Source of the DNA: an uncultured Oscillospiraceae bacterium
Lineage (GTDB): Bacteria > Bacillota > Clostridia > Oscillospirales > Oscillospiraceae
DNA length: 64,000 bases
Assembly: GCA_910588135.1 (NCBI GenBank)
Contig: CAJUOT010000007.1
Span: forward strand, 1-64,000
Reading direction: 5' to 3'
The notes beneath the pieces were generated by a model. That model worked only from the letters and a program-made list of their open reading frames with translations. It was not told the DNA's origin and did not search any database. The position numbers and the translations under genes were made by a program. Shown here in pieces: positions 8,026-14,641 of this stretch (positions within the stretch are counted from its first letter, which is position 1; each line of letters starts with the position of its first letter).

Positions 8026-8817
8026 TTACAAGCAAGAATTTAAGGCGTTCCTATTTGATTGTTTGGCCGTGCGCCTTTTCGCATAGCGCCCGCCGATAAA
8101 ACTCATCTGCCCAGCTTTGGAAGGCGGCAGACGGTATTTGATATAGCTGTAGCCGCCCCACTCTGTCCGCTCCTCCTTCAGCTCCAAGGTATCGCACCCA
8201 GGCGGGACGGCGAGGGTGGTATCATCCGGGACAAAACAGGTTTCCACAACAGGCTGCCTCAAATTCCGGCTGCGTGTCCACATCTGAGCGCCCACCGGGC
8301 GGCCCTCCACGCTCTCCTTTGTCATGTACATGGCCAGCGCCGCATAGTCGTTTTCGTCTATCTGCTCCACGTCCACGATATCCCCATAGGGCCAAAGGCT
8401 GCGGATCGTCTCAATATCCCGGCCCGTCCCATTGATTACCAAATGATGGTGCAAACGGGCCTCCCCGTGCTTTTCCTCTGTGGTGTAGATATAGCGCAGC
8501 TCCTGGCCCCTGGCCGCCCGGTGCTTGCGCAGGTCTTTGATAAATTGGCGCACCAGCTTCACCGCCCCGGCTCGCTTTGGGGGAAGCGCCGAATTCCGAT
8601 AGGTCAGGGTGACAAAGAGATCATGCCGGGTGAAGTTGGCGGCAATCAGCATTTCCAGCTTCCCACGGGCGCACTTGTCGTTCATGGCCTTTTGCGCGGC
8701 GGTGGTCAGGCGGGACTTTTCCGCCCTGGCCCGCTCGCCGTCCCTGGGCTCCGGCGCGGTGTACAGGATGGTTTTTACAATGCGCCCCGCCGTGATCGTC
8801 TTTTTCCGTTTTGCCAT
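8026..8817 (-). CDS. Rolling-circle replication initiator (HUH endonuclease, G2P-like)
   Basis: A 263-residue Rep protein. It has the three HUH landmarks in order: motif 1 DLFVTLTYR near residue 66, motif 2 RLHHHLVI with histidines at 123-125, and motif 3 YMTKES with Tyr164 and Lys167. Such enzymes nick one strand at an origin and stay bound to the 5' end through tyrosine. This version is closest to Rep proteins of phages and small plasmids (REP_ORF2/G2P type). GGGGAGG precedes the ATG. It follows the degenerate Rep by 18 bases. Confidence 0.8.
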   Translation of the reverse strand: MAKRKKTITAGRIVKTILYTAPEPRDGERARAEKSRLTTAAQKAMNDKCARGKLEMLIAANFTRHDLFVTLTYRNSALPPKRAGAVKLVRQFIKDLRKHRAARGQELRYIYTTEEKHGEARLHHHLVINGTGRDIETIRSLWPYGDIVDVEQIDENDYAALAMYMTKESVEGRPVGAQMWTRSRNLRQPVVETCFVPDDTTLAVPPGCDTLELKEERTEWGGYSYIKYRLPPSKAGQMSFIGGRYAKRRTAKQSNRNALNSCL

Positions 8818-8835
8818 GATCCTGCCTCCCCACAG

Positions 8836-9315
8836 CTAAGACCGCTTCAAACCTCTTGAGGCAATCCACGATCTGCGATTTGGAACTGCCGCGTTTGCGG
8901 TGAGATACCCAGCGAGGGCGGGCAGTTCCCCGGCCCCTATTGCGTCCACCCTTATAGGGCCATACGTCCAAATTTCCGCAAGCGCTCGGGCGGTGCGCTC
9001 CGGGTACGCCGTAACGATACGATGGACAGCGGCGTAATCGCCATCCCGCCCATGTTCCGTCGCCCGCACATACTGGAACTTCCCGCCCAGCTGCGCCCGC
9101 GCGCATTTCACCCATGCGCGGATATCCGCCTCCGCATATTCCCCGGCCGGGGCATACTCCGCCGATTCATAGCCCAATGTGATCACATGGCACCCTGTTG
9201 AAAAATTCAACTCCAACAGATGCAAAAGCGTGCTTACAGACAGTTTACGATTGATGCGCTGCTGGGCGGGTTTTGTCTTGTCACCGGTGTGTTTTGAAGA
9301 TTTGCGCTGCATCAT
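8836..9315 (-). CDS. Degenerate Rep-like paralogue
   Basis: A 159-residue protein laid out like the Rep next to it: HVITLGYES near 43 in place of motif 1, YVRATEHGRDGDYAAVHRIV near 82-101 in place of motif 2, and LAGYLTANA near 134 in place of motif 3. The HxH pair is reduced to a single histidine (98) and the motif 3 lysine is asparagine (141), so nicking activity is doubtful. AAAGGTGG precedes the ATG. It is translated just before the intact Rep and could be a regulator, an origin-binding partner or a decayed copy. Confidence 0.6.
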   Translation of the reverse strand: MMQRKSSKHTGDKTKPAQQRINRKLSVSTLLHLLELNFSTGCHVITLGYESAEYAPAGEYAEADIRAWVKCARAQLGGKFQYVRATEHGRDGDYAAVHRIVTAYPERTARALAEIWTYGPIRVDAIGAGELPALAGYLTANAAVPNRRSWIASRGLKRS

Positions 9316-9343
9316 ATGACCACCTTTCCAGAAAAAATAAAAA

Positions 9344-9383
9344 GAGCCTGAACCGAACGGGGTTACCGTTCCGGCTCAGGCTC
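9344..9383 (-). terminator. Attenuator-like terminator in the rep leader
   Basis: GAGCCTGA (9344-9351) pairs with TCAGGCTC (9376-9383) and GAACGG with CCGTTC inside it. On the minus strand the hairpin is followed by a T-rich run and then directly by the rep ribosome site. A terminator placed between promoter and first gene suggests attenuation of rep expression. Confidence 0.7.
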
Positions 9384-9662
9384 AGGCGCTGGCACATATG
9401 GCTCTGGCTCAGGCGCTCAAGAATGGCCGGACAGCGGTAGCAAAGCACAGGCTACCAGGAGCACGGGCCATTCTCTGAATTTTCAATTCAAGAAAGAGGC
9501 CGCGCCCTGGGCTCTGGCGTTTGACGCTCTGGCCTCTTCCTGACAATATCACACAGAAGCAAGAGCTGGGCTCCGGCCCTTTAGGCTCCGGCCTCTGTCA
9601 AATATTGAATTTGGGATAGGGGCCACGCATCTGGCCTTCGTCCTACAGACCGTAGCCCCTGT
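9384..9662 (-). promoter_or_regulatory. Hairpin-rich leader of the rep genes
   Basis: Several stem-loops follow one another: AATGGCC/GGCCATT (about 9422-9474), AGAGGCC/GGCCTCT (about 9493-9537) and AGGGGC/GCCCCT (about 9616-9660). A short motif of the form CCNGAGCC (CCTGAGCC, CCAGAGCC, CCGGAGCC on the minus strand) recurs at least six times. This resembles the structured leaders that control copy number in rolling-circle plasmids through antisense RNA or attenuation. No known class is recognised. Confidence 0.5.
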
Positions 9663-9668
9663 TATTAT

Positions 9669-9698
9669 TTAATAGCACAGCTCAAATTGATTTGTCAA
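9669..9698 (-). promoter_or_regulatory. Promoter of the rep leader
   Basis: Minus-strand TTGACA (9698-9693), 18-base spacer, TATTAA (9674-9669). Transcription would start near 9662 and give a leader of about 345 bases. Confidence 0.65.
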
Positions 9699-9768
9699 GA
9701 CCCCCTGTCCATACGTTAAGACAATTTCAGGATTTTTTTGCGGGATTATGCGCCTGTCCCTCCCGCTC

Positions 9769-9881
9769 GTGTCAATAGGGTATACCCTAATGACACACTG
9801 GAAGCGGGGCGCTTTTCTGTTTCACATGGATTTGTTTCCCCATTCTGAAACATTGCAATATTCCGACATACCCTATTGACA
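9769..9881. promoter_or_regulatory. Candidate res site of the serine resolvase
   Basis: Bases 9769-9796 form a 28-bp near-perfect palindrome whose halves read GTGTCAATAGGG and GTGTCATTAGGG. A further half-site, TGTCAATAGGGTA on the minus strand, lies at 9881-9869. Resolvase crossover sites are typically 28-bp imperfect palindromes with extra accessory half-sites, and this cluster is directly downstream of the resolvase gene. It could instead be a repressor operator. Confidence 0.6.
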
Positions 9882-9886
9882 TACTG

Positions 9887-10489
9887 TCACAGGCCCATTT
9901 CCTTCACCCGCCGATAGAAGGTGTTGGGCTTTAGCCCTAATTCCTTCATGGCGGCGGTGGCGGTGATCTCCCCCGCCCTCCACCGCGTACAAACTGCTTT
10001 GAACCGCGCCCCGTCCACCTCCAACGGCTTGCGGCCCCGGTACTTCCCCGCGCCCTTCGCTATCGCGATGCCCTCCCGCTGGCGCTCCAAAATGCTTTCC
10101 CGTTCCAGCTCCGCGAGTGCGCCGAACACCGTGAGCATGAATCGTCCTTGCGGGGTGGTGGTGTCTATGCTCTCTTTCAGGCTGACAAACTCCACCTTCC
10201 GAGCGGTCAGGGTGGATACGATGGAAAGCAGGTCGCGGGTATTGCGGGCAATGCGGGAAATGCTCTCCACCGCCACGATATCCCCGGCGCGGACAAAGGC
10301 CATAAGATCCCGAAAGGCGGCGCGGTCGGTGTTTTTGCCGCTGGCCTTGTCGATGTAGAAATGTTCCGGGGCAACGCCCCGCTGCCGCAGGGCTTCCACC
10401 TGTCGGGCTTCGTTCTGCTCCGCGGTGCTGACCCGGATATACCCAAGCAGCAAACCCAACGCCCCCTTTCCTGGTTGGTTGTGCTTCAC
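9887..10489 (-). CDS. Serine resolvase/invertase
   Basis: A ~200-residue site-specific recombinase. The catalytic serine is in GYIRVSTAEQN, followed by YIDKASGKNTDR, SRIARN and the helix ALAELERESILERQREGI. A C-terminal helix-turn-helix (ITATAAMKELGLKPNTFYRRVKEMG) binds DNA. Such enzymes resolve plasmid multimers or invert DNA. The start is uncertain: GTG at 10489 has a weak ribosome site, while TTG at 10459 follows AGGAAAGGGGG at a good distance. Its probable site lies just downstream and the GTGTCCGAATCGGACAC palindrome just upstream. Confidence 0.85.
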   Translation of the reverse strand: MKHNQPGKGALGLLLGYIRVSTAEQNEARQVEALRQRGVAPEHFYIDKASGKNTDRAAFRDLMAFVRAGDIVAVESISRIARNTRDLLSIVSTLTARKVEFVSLKESIDTTTPQGRFMLTVFGALAELERESILERQREGIAIAKGAGKYRGRKPLEVDGARFKAVCTRWRAGEITATAAMKELGLKPNTFYRRVKEMGL

Positions 10490-10512
10490 CTGCGCCCCGG
10501 CCCTTCCAAATC

Positions 10513-10529
10513 GTGTCCGAATCGGACAC
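10513..10529. repeat. Fourth copy of the array palindrome, upstream of the resolvase
   Basis: GTGTCCGAATCGGACAC is identical to the palindrome at the head of each A unit in the 5.9-7.7 kb array. It is 24 bases before the first possible resolvase start codon. Confidence 0.7.
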
Positions 10530-10554
10530 CGGGCCGGGGCGGTGTGCTGGCCGT

Positions 10555-10830
10555 TCAGGCCACGCAGAAGCGGCGGGTGGTGGTAGTCCGGGCGAACGCC
10601 TGGGCCACCTCCGGCAAAGCCTTTTTCAGCGCGGCGGCATCCAAACGGCTGCTGGTAACGGGCTTCCAGGTGACCCGGTACTCCCCGGCCTGGAGCTCAT
10701 CCACCCCATGGGCGGTGAGCTGGGCCTTGATTACGTCCTTAATGGCTTCCGCCTCCTGCTGGGCCTCCTCGATCAGCTGCTGGAGCTGGCGCAGCTCCCG
10801 GATCTTCCTTTCCATCTCGTTCACGCTCAT
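10555..10830 (-). CDS. Small coiled-coil protein of mobile elements
   Basis: A 91-residue protein, MSVNEMERKIRELRQLQQL onward, with a long N-terminal helix rich in Glu, Gln and Arg that should form a coiled coil, then a small C-terminal region ending TTTRRFCVA. AAAGGAGT precedes the ATG. A 22-codon GTG-started ORF may end by overlapping this ATG (TGA within CCATGA). It faces the ribbon-helix-helix gene across three operator repeats. Function unknown. Confidence 0.65.
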   Translation of the reverse strand: MSVNEMERKIRELRQLQQLIEEAQQEAEAIKDVIKAQLTAHGVDELQAGEYRVTWKPVTSSRLDAAALKKALPEVAQAFARTTTTRRFCVA

Positions 10831-10981
10831 GGTGTGGACTCCTTTCGGTTGATGTGGGAAACCTCGGCGGCGGTGGGCTTTATGGGGGAATCCACTTAGG
10901 GGCCATTCCATATCCCGTCCCGCTCTTGTGTGGTGTTCTTGGTGTCCACCTTCGCCTGTGCTGTTCCCTCCTGACATGATT

Positions 10982-11087
10982 ATAATACCATATCGCATTC
11001 GATATATCAATAGGCAGACTATACAATATTGCATTCGATATATTGTTGATATTGTATATTGCATTCGATAGACAAATGTGCTATAAT
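10982..11087. promoter_or_regulatory. Divergent promoters with three operator repeats
   Basis: TATCGCATTCGATA at 10991 and TATTGCATTCGATA at 11027 and 11057 are spaced 36 and 30 bases apart; each is an inverted repeat around CATT. The plus promoter uses TTGCAT inside the third copy and TATAAT at 11082-11087 (17-base spacer). The minus promoter uses TTGATA (11010-11005) and TATTAT (10987-10982), also 17 bases apart, with the first copy in its spacer. Binding would therefore repress both directions. Confidence 0.75.
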
Positions 11088-11146
11088 AAGCCCATAATGG
11101 AGGAGGTGTCGCAATTTCTGGCGCTTCCGAACAGGAGGTAAAGTCC

Positions 11147-11344
11147 ATGCCAGCATCAAAAGCACAGCAAAAAGCAGTTAGCAAATACATGAAAGAGAAT
11201 TATGACGTTTACCAAATCAGGATGCCCAAAGGCCGCAAGGATGAAATCAAGGCCCATGCAGAGGCCCAGGGGGAGAGCGTCAACGGCTTTATCAACCGCG
11301 CCATAGCCCACGAGATGGAGCGGGACACAGCAGGGGAAGGATAG
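11147..11344 (+). CDS. Ribbon-helix-helix (Arc-like) DNA-binding protein
   Basis: A 65-residue protein whose core YQIRMPKGRKDEIKAHAEAQ and ESVNGFINRAIAHEME fits the beta strand plus two helices of the Arc/MetJ fold. Such dimers bind short repeated operators cooperatively, which matches the three repeats in its own promoter, so autoregulation and repression of the divergent gene are likely. ACAGGAGG precedes the ATG. Confidence 0.75.
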   Translation: MPASKAQQKAVSKYMKENYDVYQIRMPKGRKDEIKAHAEAQGESVNGFINRAIAHEMERDTAGEG

Positions 11345-11348
11345 CGGC

Positions 11349-11372
11349 AGGGGGCGGGATTTCCCGCCCCCT
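11349..11372. terminator. Bidirectional terminator
   Basis: GGGGGCGGGA and TCCCGCCCCC form an 11-bp stem with a two-base loop between the plus-strand RHH gene and the convergent small gene. Neither side has a strong T-run. Confidence 0.55.
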
Positions 11373-11374
11373 GT

Positions 11375-11521
11375 TCATGCTCCGGGCCTTGCCGCCCAAG
11401 TTGTCGATGAAGCCGGGGTTTCACAAATGGCCCGGTCATCGGGGGTCTTACTGCACTCCCAGCGCCCCGGCTCTCCTTCGTACTGCCAGTATATAGCGGT
11501 AGGACAATCAAAACAAACCAT
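11375..11521 (-). CDS. Small four-cysteine protein
   Basis: A 48-residue ORF starting MVCFDCPTAIYW with cysteines at 3, 6, 23 and 33, a spacing that could bind zinc. Its ATG lies two bases after the stop of the preceding gene, which suggests translational coupling. It is too short for standard ORF calls. Function unknown. Confidence 0.5.
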   Translation of the reverse strand: MVCFDCPTAIYWQYEGEPGRWECSKTPDDRAICETPASSTTWAARPGA

Positions 11522-11523
11522 GG

Positions 11524-11763
11524 TCATTTCTCTCTTCCAAAAGATTGATACACAACCAACTCCGGCCCGCTCGGGGTGTCCTGGGGGCCGATGGGTCGTA
11601 CCGTCACCCTGCTGGGTTCCCTGCCCATAGCTTCATCCAGGGTATGCATAGCCTCCAGCATGGTCAAGGGTTCATCGTCATAGACATAACTGCCCGAATC
11701 GCTCATAAGCCGGATTTGAAAGCCGTGCCCAAACCGTTGATTGGGCTCTATCTGGATATCCAT
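11524..11763 (-). CDS. Hypothetical element protein
   Basis: A 79-residue acidic protein, MDIQIEPNQRFGHGFQIRL onward, with no recognised motif. AGAGAGGAT lies 9 bases before the ATG, and the four-cysteine gene follows at once. Not recognised. Confidence 0.5.
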   Translation of the reverse strand: MDIQIEPNQRFGHGFQIRLMSDSGSYVYDDEPLTMLEAMHTLDEAMGREPSRVTVRPIGPQDTPSGPELVVYQSFGREK

Positions 11764-11939
11764 TGCGTTTCATCCTCTCTGATTTTGTGGGGAAACGGGC
11801 GATATGGCGCTTGCGCCCTTTCGAGCGGGGGGGGGGTACGCATTGGGTTCTTTCCCTCCCCCCACACCCCCCTCTCTATCTCCCAGTCCCCGTTTTTCTT
11901 TTTCTTTTCTTTTTATTTGTGCGCGGTTGTCAACGGTCG
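11764..11939. other. Low-complexity gap
   Basis: This stretch contains homopolymer runs (ten G near 11826, a C/T-rich tract near 11860-11920). Minus-strand frames here encode a basic tail (AQIKRKEKEK) that could be the lost C-terminus of the DUF6291-like gene upstream if a frameshift exists. No separate gene is supported. Confidence 0.35.
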
Positions 11940-12194
11940 TTATCGGTCGTTGTCGCCCGTCAACGGCCCTTGACGGTTCTTCCTGTTGGTCTCGCATTTT
12001 TTCTTATACGCCTCTTTCGCCCTGTCGATATCCACCGCGATAAAGTCAAAAGCTACGCTTTCCCGTCCCGCAAGTTCCTGCGTCTCGCCGGTCCTGTTGT
12101 ACCACATCAAGGCCCGGAATAGCCGCCCTACCTCTTGATCTGAGAGCTTTGCCAACCTCTCTAGGTAATTATCATAACAGGGGAAATAGTTCAT
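11940..12194 (-). CDS. DUF6291-like replisome-type protein
   Basis: An 84-residue protein, MNYFPCYDNYLERLAKLSD then EVGRLFRALMWYNRTGE and VAFDFIAVDIDRAKEAYKKKCETNRKNR. This pattern is typical of the DUF6291 family found in phages and plasmids and related to the N-terminus of replisome organisers. The longer in-frame extension to 12257 lacks a ribosome site. The C-terminus may be truncated by a frameshift, since a basic tail continues in another frame. Confidence 0.6.
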   Translation of the reverse strand: MNYFPCYDNYLERLAKLSDQEVGRLFRALMWYNRTGETQELAGRESVAFDFIAVDIDRAKEAYKKKCETNRKNRQGPLTGDNDR

Positions 12195-12207
12195 GCCCGC
12201 CACATCA

Positions 12208-12480
12208 TCACCGCCGGTGCAGCCACGCCGCCCGGATGTACGTGATTGCGTCCTCATAGGCGGGGGCGTATTGGGGCGCTTCTTTTTGCAGCCTCCGCAA
12301 AAGCTTCACAGCCCGCTTCATGCTGCCCCGGCTATACCCCTCGGCCAAACCAACGCTTTCACCAGGGGCCGGTGCGCAGATCACGGCGGCAGCGGCCAGA
12401 TATATGGCTGGATCTTGCGTCCTGGCTTTTTCCATGCAAACCGAGATTTTTTCCGGGCTGGTAGATTCGGAACAATTCAT
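12208..12480 (-). CDS. Hypothetical element protein
   Basis: A 90-residue alanine-rich helical protein (MNCSESTSPEKISVCMEKA onward). Its start overlaps the stop of the gene before it by four bases (ATGA). No motif recognised; part of the minus-strand small-gene operon. Confidence 0.5.
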   Translation of the reverse strand: MNCSESTSPEKISVCMEKARTQDPAIYLAAAAVICAPAPGESVGLAEGYSRGSMKRAVKLLRRLQKEAPQYAPAYEDAITYIRAAWLHRR

Positions 12481-12698
12481 CCTTGCAAAACCTCCGATCC
12501 TGTGGTATTCTCAGAGGTGAAATAGGGACTATGTAAAACCTCTTTCACCCCGCCGCTCCCGGTATTCGCTGTACCGGGGGCGGCTTCTTTTGCGCCCGCT
12601 CGCCGGGGCAAGGCCTGGGGCCACGCCGCCGCCAACGCCTCATGCAGCGTGGCATAGCCCCGGCCCCGGTAGTACCAAACGCCGTTGATACGCTTCAT
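12477..12698 (-). CDS. Hypothetical element protein
   Basis: A 73-residue protein, MKRINGVWYYRGRGYATLHEA onward. Both ends overlap neighbouring genes by four bases, a sign of coupled translation in one operon. The WYYRGRGYATL start recalls small proteins of integrative elements, but no function is known. Confidence 0.5.
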   Translation of the reverse strand: MKRINGVWYYRGRGYATLHEALAAAWPQALPRRAGAKEAAPGTANTGSGGVKEVLHSPYFTSENTTGSEVLQG

Positions 12699-12847
12699 TC
12701 CGGCACCTTCTCCCCGGCCCGCTGGACTGCCGCCGCGATTTCATTAATGATCTCCTGGTCTGATTTTTCCGAAAAGTACTCCGGGAACAGCGCCCGCGCC
12801 GATCTGGCCGCCGCGTAGGCCAGCGTTGCCGCCCGTTCAGGGTTCAT
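12695..12847 (-). CDS. Very small element protein
   Basis: A 50-residue protein, MNPERAATLAYAAARSARAL onward, helical and acidic toward its end. It starts in an ATGA overlap with the helix-turn-helix gene and ends in one with the next gene. Function unknown. Confidence 0.5.
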   Translation of the reverse strand: MNPERAATLAYAAARSARALFPEYFSEKSDQEIINEIAAAVQRAGEKVPE

Positions 12848-13206
12848 AACTGCCGCCTCCTTTCCCCGCCCGCCTGGTTGCGCACCCATTCGGCCAGCCC
12901 TTCCCGCGAAATCAGCTGCCGGTTCCCCACCTTCAGCGCGGGGAAGTCCGCCCTGTGGATCAGGTTGTAAATCGTGCTGCGGGACACGCCCAGCGCCTGG
13001 GCCGCTTCGTCCACACTGTAGGCCAGTTTTTGCGGCGGCCCGTCCGGGGGCGGGGGTTCCTCCGCCGGGGGTGGGGCGTACCAGGCCGGGGGCGGCGGGT
13101 AGTACCACGCCGGGGGATGGTCGAGCGGGCCCGCCTGGGCGGGCCATGGGGCCGCCGCTGGGCGCTGGCCGCCTCTGGTTTCTTCCAACTGGGGCATTGT
13201 GGTCAC
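12844..13206 (-). CDS. Helix-turn-helix (excisionase-like) protein
   Basis: A 120-residue protein. The N-terminal ~55 residues are proline-rich (AWYYPPPPAWYAPPPAEEPPPP). The C-terminal half is a MerR/excisionase-type domain: KLAYSVDEAAQALGVSRSTIYNLI and LKVGNRQLISREGLAEWV. Such proteins act as excisionases or transcription regulators, and an integrase lies 1.6 kb away, but the proline-rich arm is unusual for a simple Xis. Confidence 0.65.
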   Translation of the reverse strand: MTTMPQLEETRGGQRPAAAPWPAQAGPLDHPPAWYYPPPPAWYAPPPAEEPPPPDGPPQKLAYSVDEAAQALGVSRSTIYNLIHRADFPALKVGNRQLISREGLAEWVRNQAGGERRRQL

Positions 13207-13424
13207 TCCTTTCCGCTGTCCGCCGCTCCATAGGCCACCACCTCATCCGGGGCCATGCCCAGGACAGAACAGACCGCCAAAAACTCGTTGGCGTCCAGTT
13301 TGCGGCGGTGTTTGAGGGACGCACAAAGTTTATCTGGGGTAATGCCCGCTCGCTGGGCAATGACGGATTGTTTTAAGGCCCTGTCCTCAATAATGCGGGA
13401 AATTTGGTCGCGTACATCTGGCAT
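13203..13424 (-). CDS. Small XRE-family regulator
   Basis: A 73-residue helix-turn-helix protein (MPDVRDQISRIIEDRAL, then SVIAQRAGITPDKLCASLKHRRKL). It is the first gene of the minus-strand operon, opposite a larger XRE repressor across a shared control region. This is the arrangement of phage-type cI/Cro switches. Confidence 0.7.
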   Translation of the reverse strand: MPDVRDQISRIIEDRALKQSVIAQRAGITPDKLCASLKHRRKLDANEFLAVCSVLGMAPDEVVAYGAADSGKE

Positions 13425-13451
13425 TTGTGCTAAGCTCCTCTCTTACCGAAA

Positions 13452-13556
13452 TTTTGTGTACTATAAGACAATACCACACGAAAATTAGGTTGTCAAGACA
13501 ATTATACTGATTTTTTTGGTTTTCGTATTGCAGTACACAAAAATATCTGTTATAAT
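13452..13556. promoter_or_regulatory. Divergent XRE control region with paired operators
   Basis: The minus promoter is TTGACA (13496-13491), 17 bases, TATTGT (13473-13468). The plus promoter is TTGCAG (13528-13533), 17 bases, TATAAT (13551-13556). TTTTGTGTACT at 13452-13462 and its exact complement AGTACACAAAA at 13532-13542 place one operator copy next to each start, as expected for a repressor that sets the balance between the two operons. Confidence 0.75.
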
Positions 13557-13585
13557 GCGAACAGCTACTAAAGGAGGTCAATTTC

Positions 13586-14206
13586 ATGACTAAGGAAGAA
13601 ATAGGCCAAATCATTAAAGAATCCCGTGTTTCTGCTGGGCTTACTCAATTACAAGTTGCAAAAAAGTTAGAACGTCCCCAGCAAACTATAGCTTCTTGGG
13701 AAAGTGGAAAATCTCAACCAGATGCTAACACTCTATTTGAGCTATTCCAGGTTTTAGGGCGCTCTGTTGATGAAGCCTTTGGCTTCAAAGACAATGCCCC
13801 ACCGCTATCTGCGGACGCCCTGAAAGTAGCACGAGACTATGAATGTCTCCAAGAATGGGGGAAAAGGTTTGTTAAAGCGGAGATTGAAAAGCAAATAGCG
13901 TTTGATAGGAATCTATCAGAAAATCTAAAAATATATCGCGCAAAGCGAAATCTGACACAACAAAAACTTGCTGAAAAGTCGGGTGTTCTTCTTGAAAGAA
14001 TACAGAAATTTGAAAATGAAGATGGACAAATTCAGTTGGCAGACTTAATTCGCACACAGGAACTTACTCAAATTTCTGAAATATTGCAAATTTCTCCAGT
14101 GTCATTGTTGGGGCTCAATCTTACCTATGAGCAGATGAAACAGGTTCTTGACCGTGGGAACAATACCATAGAGAGGGCTGAACCGTTGGGCCAAGAAAAC
14201 GAATAA
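13586..14206 (+). CDS. XRE-family repressor with two helix-turn-helix segments
   Basis: A 206-residue protein. The N-terminal domain (IGQIIKESRVSAGLTQLQVAKKLERPQQTIASWESGKSQP split over residues 5-45) is a canonical HTH_3. A second helix-turn-helix-like segment (LKIYRAKRNLTQQKLAEKSGVLLERIQKFENEDGQ, about 113-148) follows. The gene is visibly richer in A and T than its neighbours, a sign of separate origin. AAAGGAGG precedes the ATG. It probably represses the minus-strand operon and perhaps integration genes. Confidence 0.8.
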   Translation: MTKEEIGQIIKESRVSAGLTQLQVAKKLERPQQTIASWESGKSQPDANTLFELFQVLGRSVDEAFGFKDNAPPLSADALKVARDYECLQEWGKRFVKAEIEKQIAFDRNLSENLKIYRAKRNLTQQKLAEKSGVLLERIQKFENEDGQIQLADLIRTQELTQISEILQISPVSLLGLNLTYEQMKQVLDRGNNTIERAEPLGQENE

Positions 14207-14243
14207 ATGGGCAAACGCTAAACGCTTGCGGCTTCGGGCAAAG

Positions 14244-14276
14244 AAAGAACCGCCCAGGGCGGCAGCCCCGGACGGC
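14244..14276 (+). repeat. Direct repeat flanking the toxin-antitoxin locus, copy 1
   Basis: AAAGAACCGCCCAGGGCGGC and CCCCGGACGG here recur at 14642-14676 with few changes, so the two copies enclose the toxin and its antisense RNA about 370 bases apart. They may mark the unit's past mobility or duplication. Confidence 0.6.
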
Positions 14277-14294
14277 AAAAACAGCAAGCTGAAC

Positions 14295-14323
14295 TTGACA
14301 ATTTCAAAAATGGCGGTTATACT
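14295..14323 (+). promoter_or_regulatory. Promoter of the antisense (antitoxin) RNA
   Basis: TTGACA, 17-base spacer, TATACT, a strong promoter with no ORF downstream. It fires toward the 3' end of the toxin gene on the other strand. Confidence 0.75.
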
Positions 14324-14329
14324 GGGAAT

Positions 14330-14428
14330 AGAAAGGGCGCTGCCGGCAGACGGTCAGCCCCCTAAGAGTTGATTACTTGCAAAGAAGTAACCGCCAAGCT
14401 GGGGAGCTGGGGCGGTTACTTCTTTTTA
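14330..14428 (+). ncRNA. Putative type I antitoxin RNA (RatA-like arrangement)
   Basis: A ~100-base RNA is predicted from the promoter at 14295 to the hairpin AGAAGTAACCGCC/GGCGGTTACTTCT (14383-14423) with T-run CTTTTT. Its last part is complementary to the 3' end of the toxin message (14416-14499 on the minus strand), the same geometry as TxpA/RatA of Bacillus subtilis, where the antisense RNA overlaps the toxin 3' end. Confidence 0.65.
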
Positions 14429-14499
14429 TCTGCCGCAATAAAGAGGCTGATAACGCCGATGATGACCAAACAAAGCTGTAATACTTCGGATGTACTCAT
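14416..14499 (-). CDS. Small hydrophobic type I toxin (holin-like toxin family)
   Basis: A 27-residue peptide, MSTSEVLQLCLVIIGVISLF then IAADKKK: short polar start, one hydrophobic helix and a lysine tail. This is the shape of the putative holin-like toxin family (Hol-Tox; TxpA/BsrG type), which depolarises membranes. AAAGGGGGG lies 9 bases before the ATG. A minus promoter TTGCAT, 17 bases, TATGCT (14636-14608) would give a ~100-base leader. Too short for standard ORF calling. Confidence 0.75.
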   Translation of the reverse strand: MSTSEVLQLCLVIIGVISLFIAADKKK

Positions 14500-14607
14500 T
14501 GGGCAAGCCCCCCTTTCCTGAGATCAGGGGGCAAGAAGCGCCCCCTGTCAAGAGGGCCCACCGCCTACCGTTACTGGCAGCGCTGAAAGCTGTGCTTTCC
14601 TGCGCCC

Positions 14608-14636
14608 AGCATATCACAGCCGCCGACAAAATGCAA
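14608..14636 (-). promoter_or_regulatory. Promoter of the holin-like toxin
   Basis: Minus-strand TTGCAT (14636-14631), 17-base spacer, TATGCT (14613-14608). Confidence 0.6.
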
Positions 14637-14641
14637 CAGGA

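Noticed and set aside
9340..9660. Hairpin series as integron attC sites or a CRISPR array
   Set aside because: No shared core sites, no integron integrase, spacers are not uniform and repeats are not exact. A rep leader explains it better.
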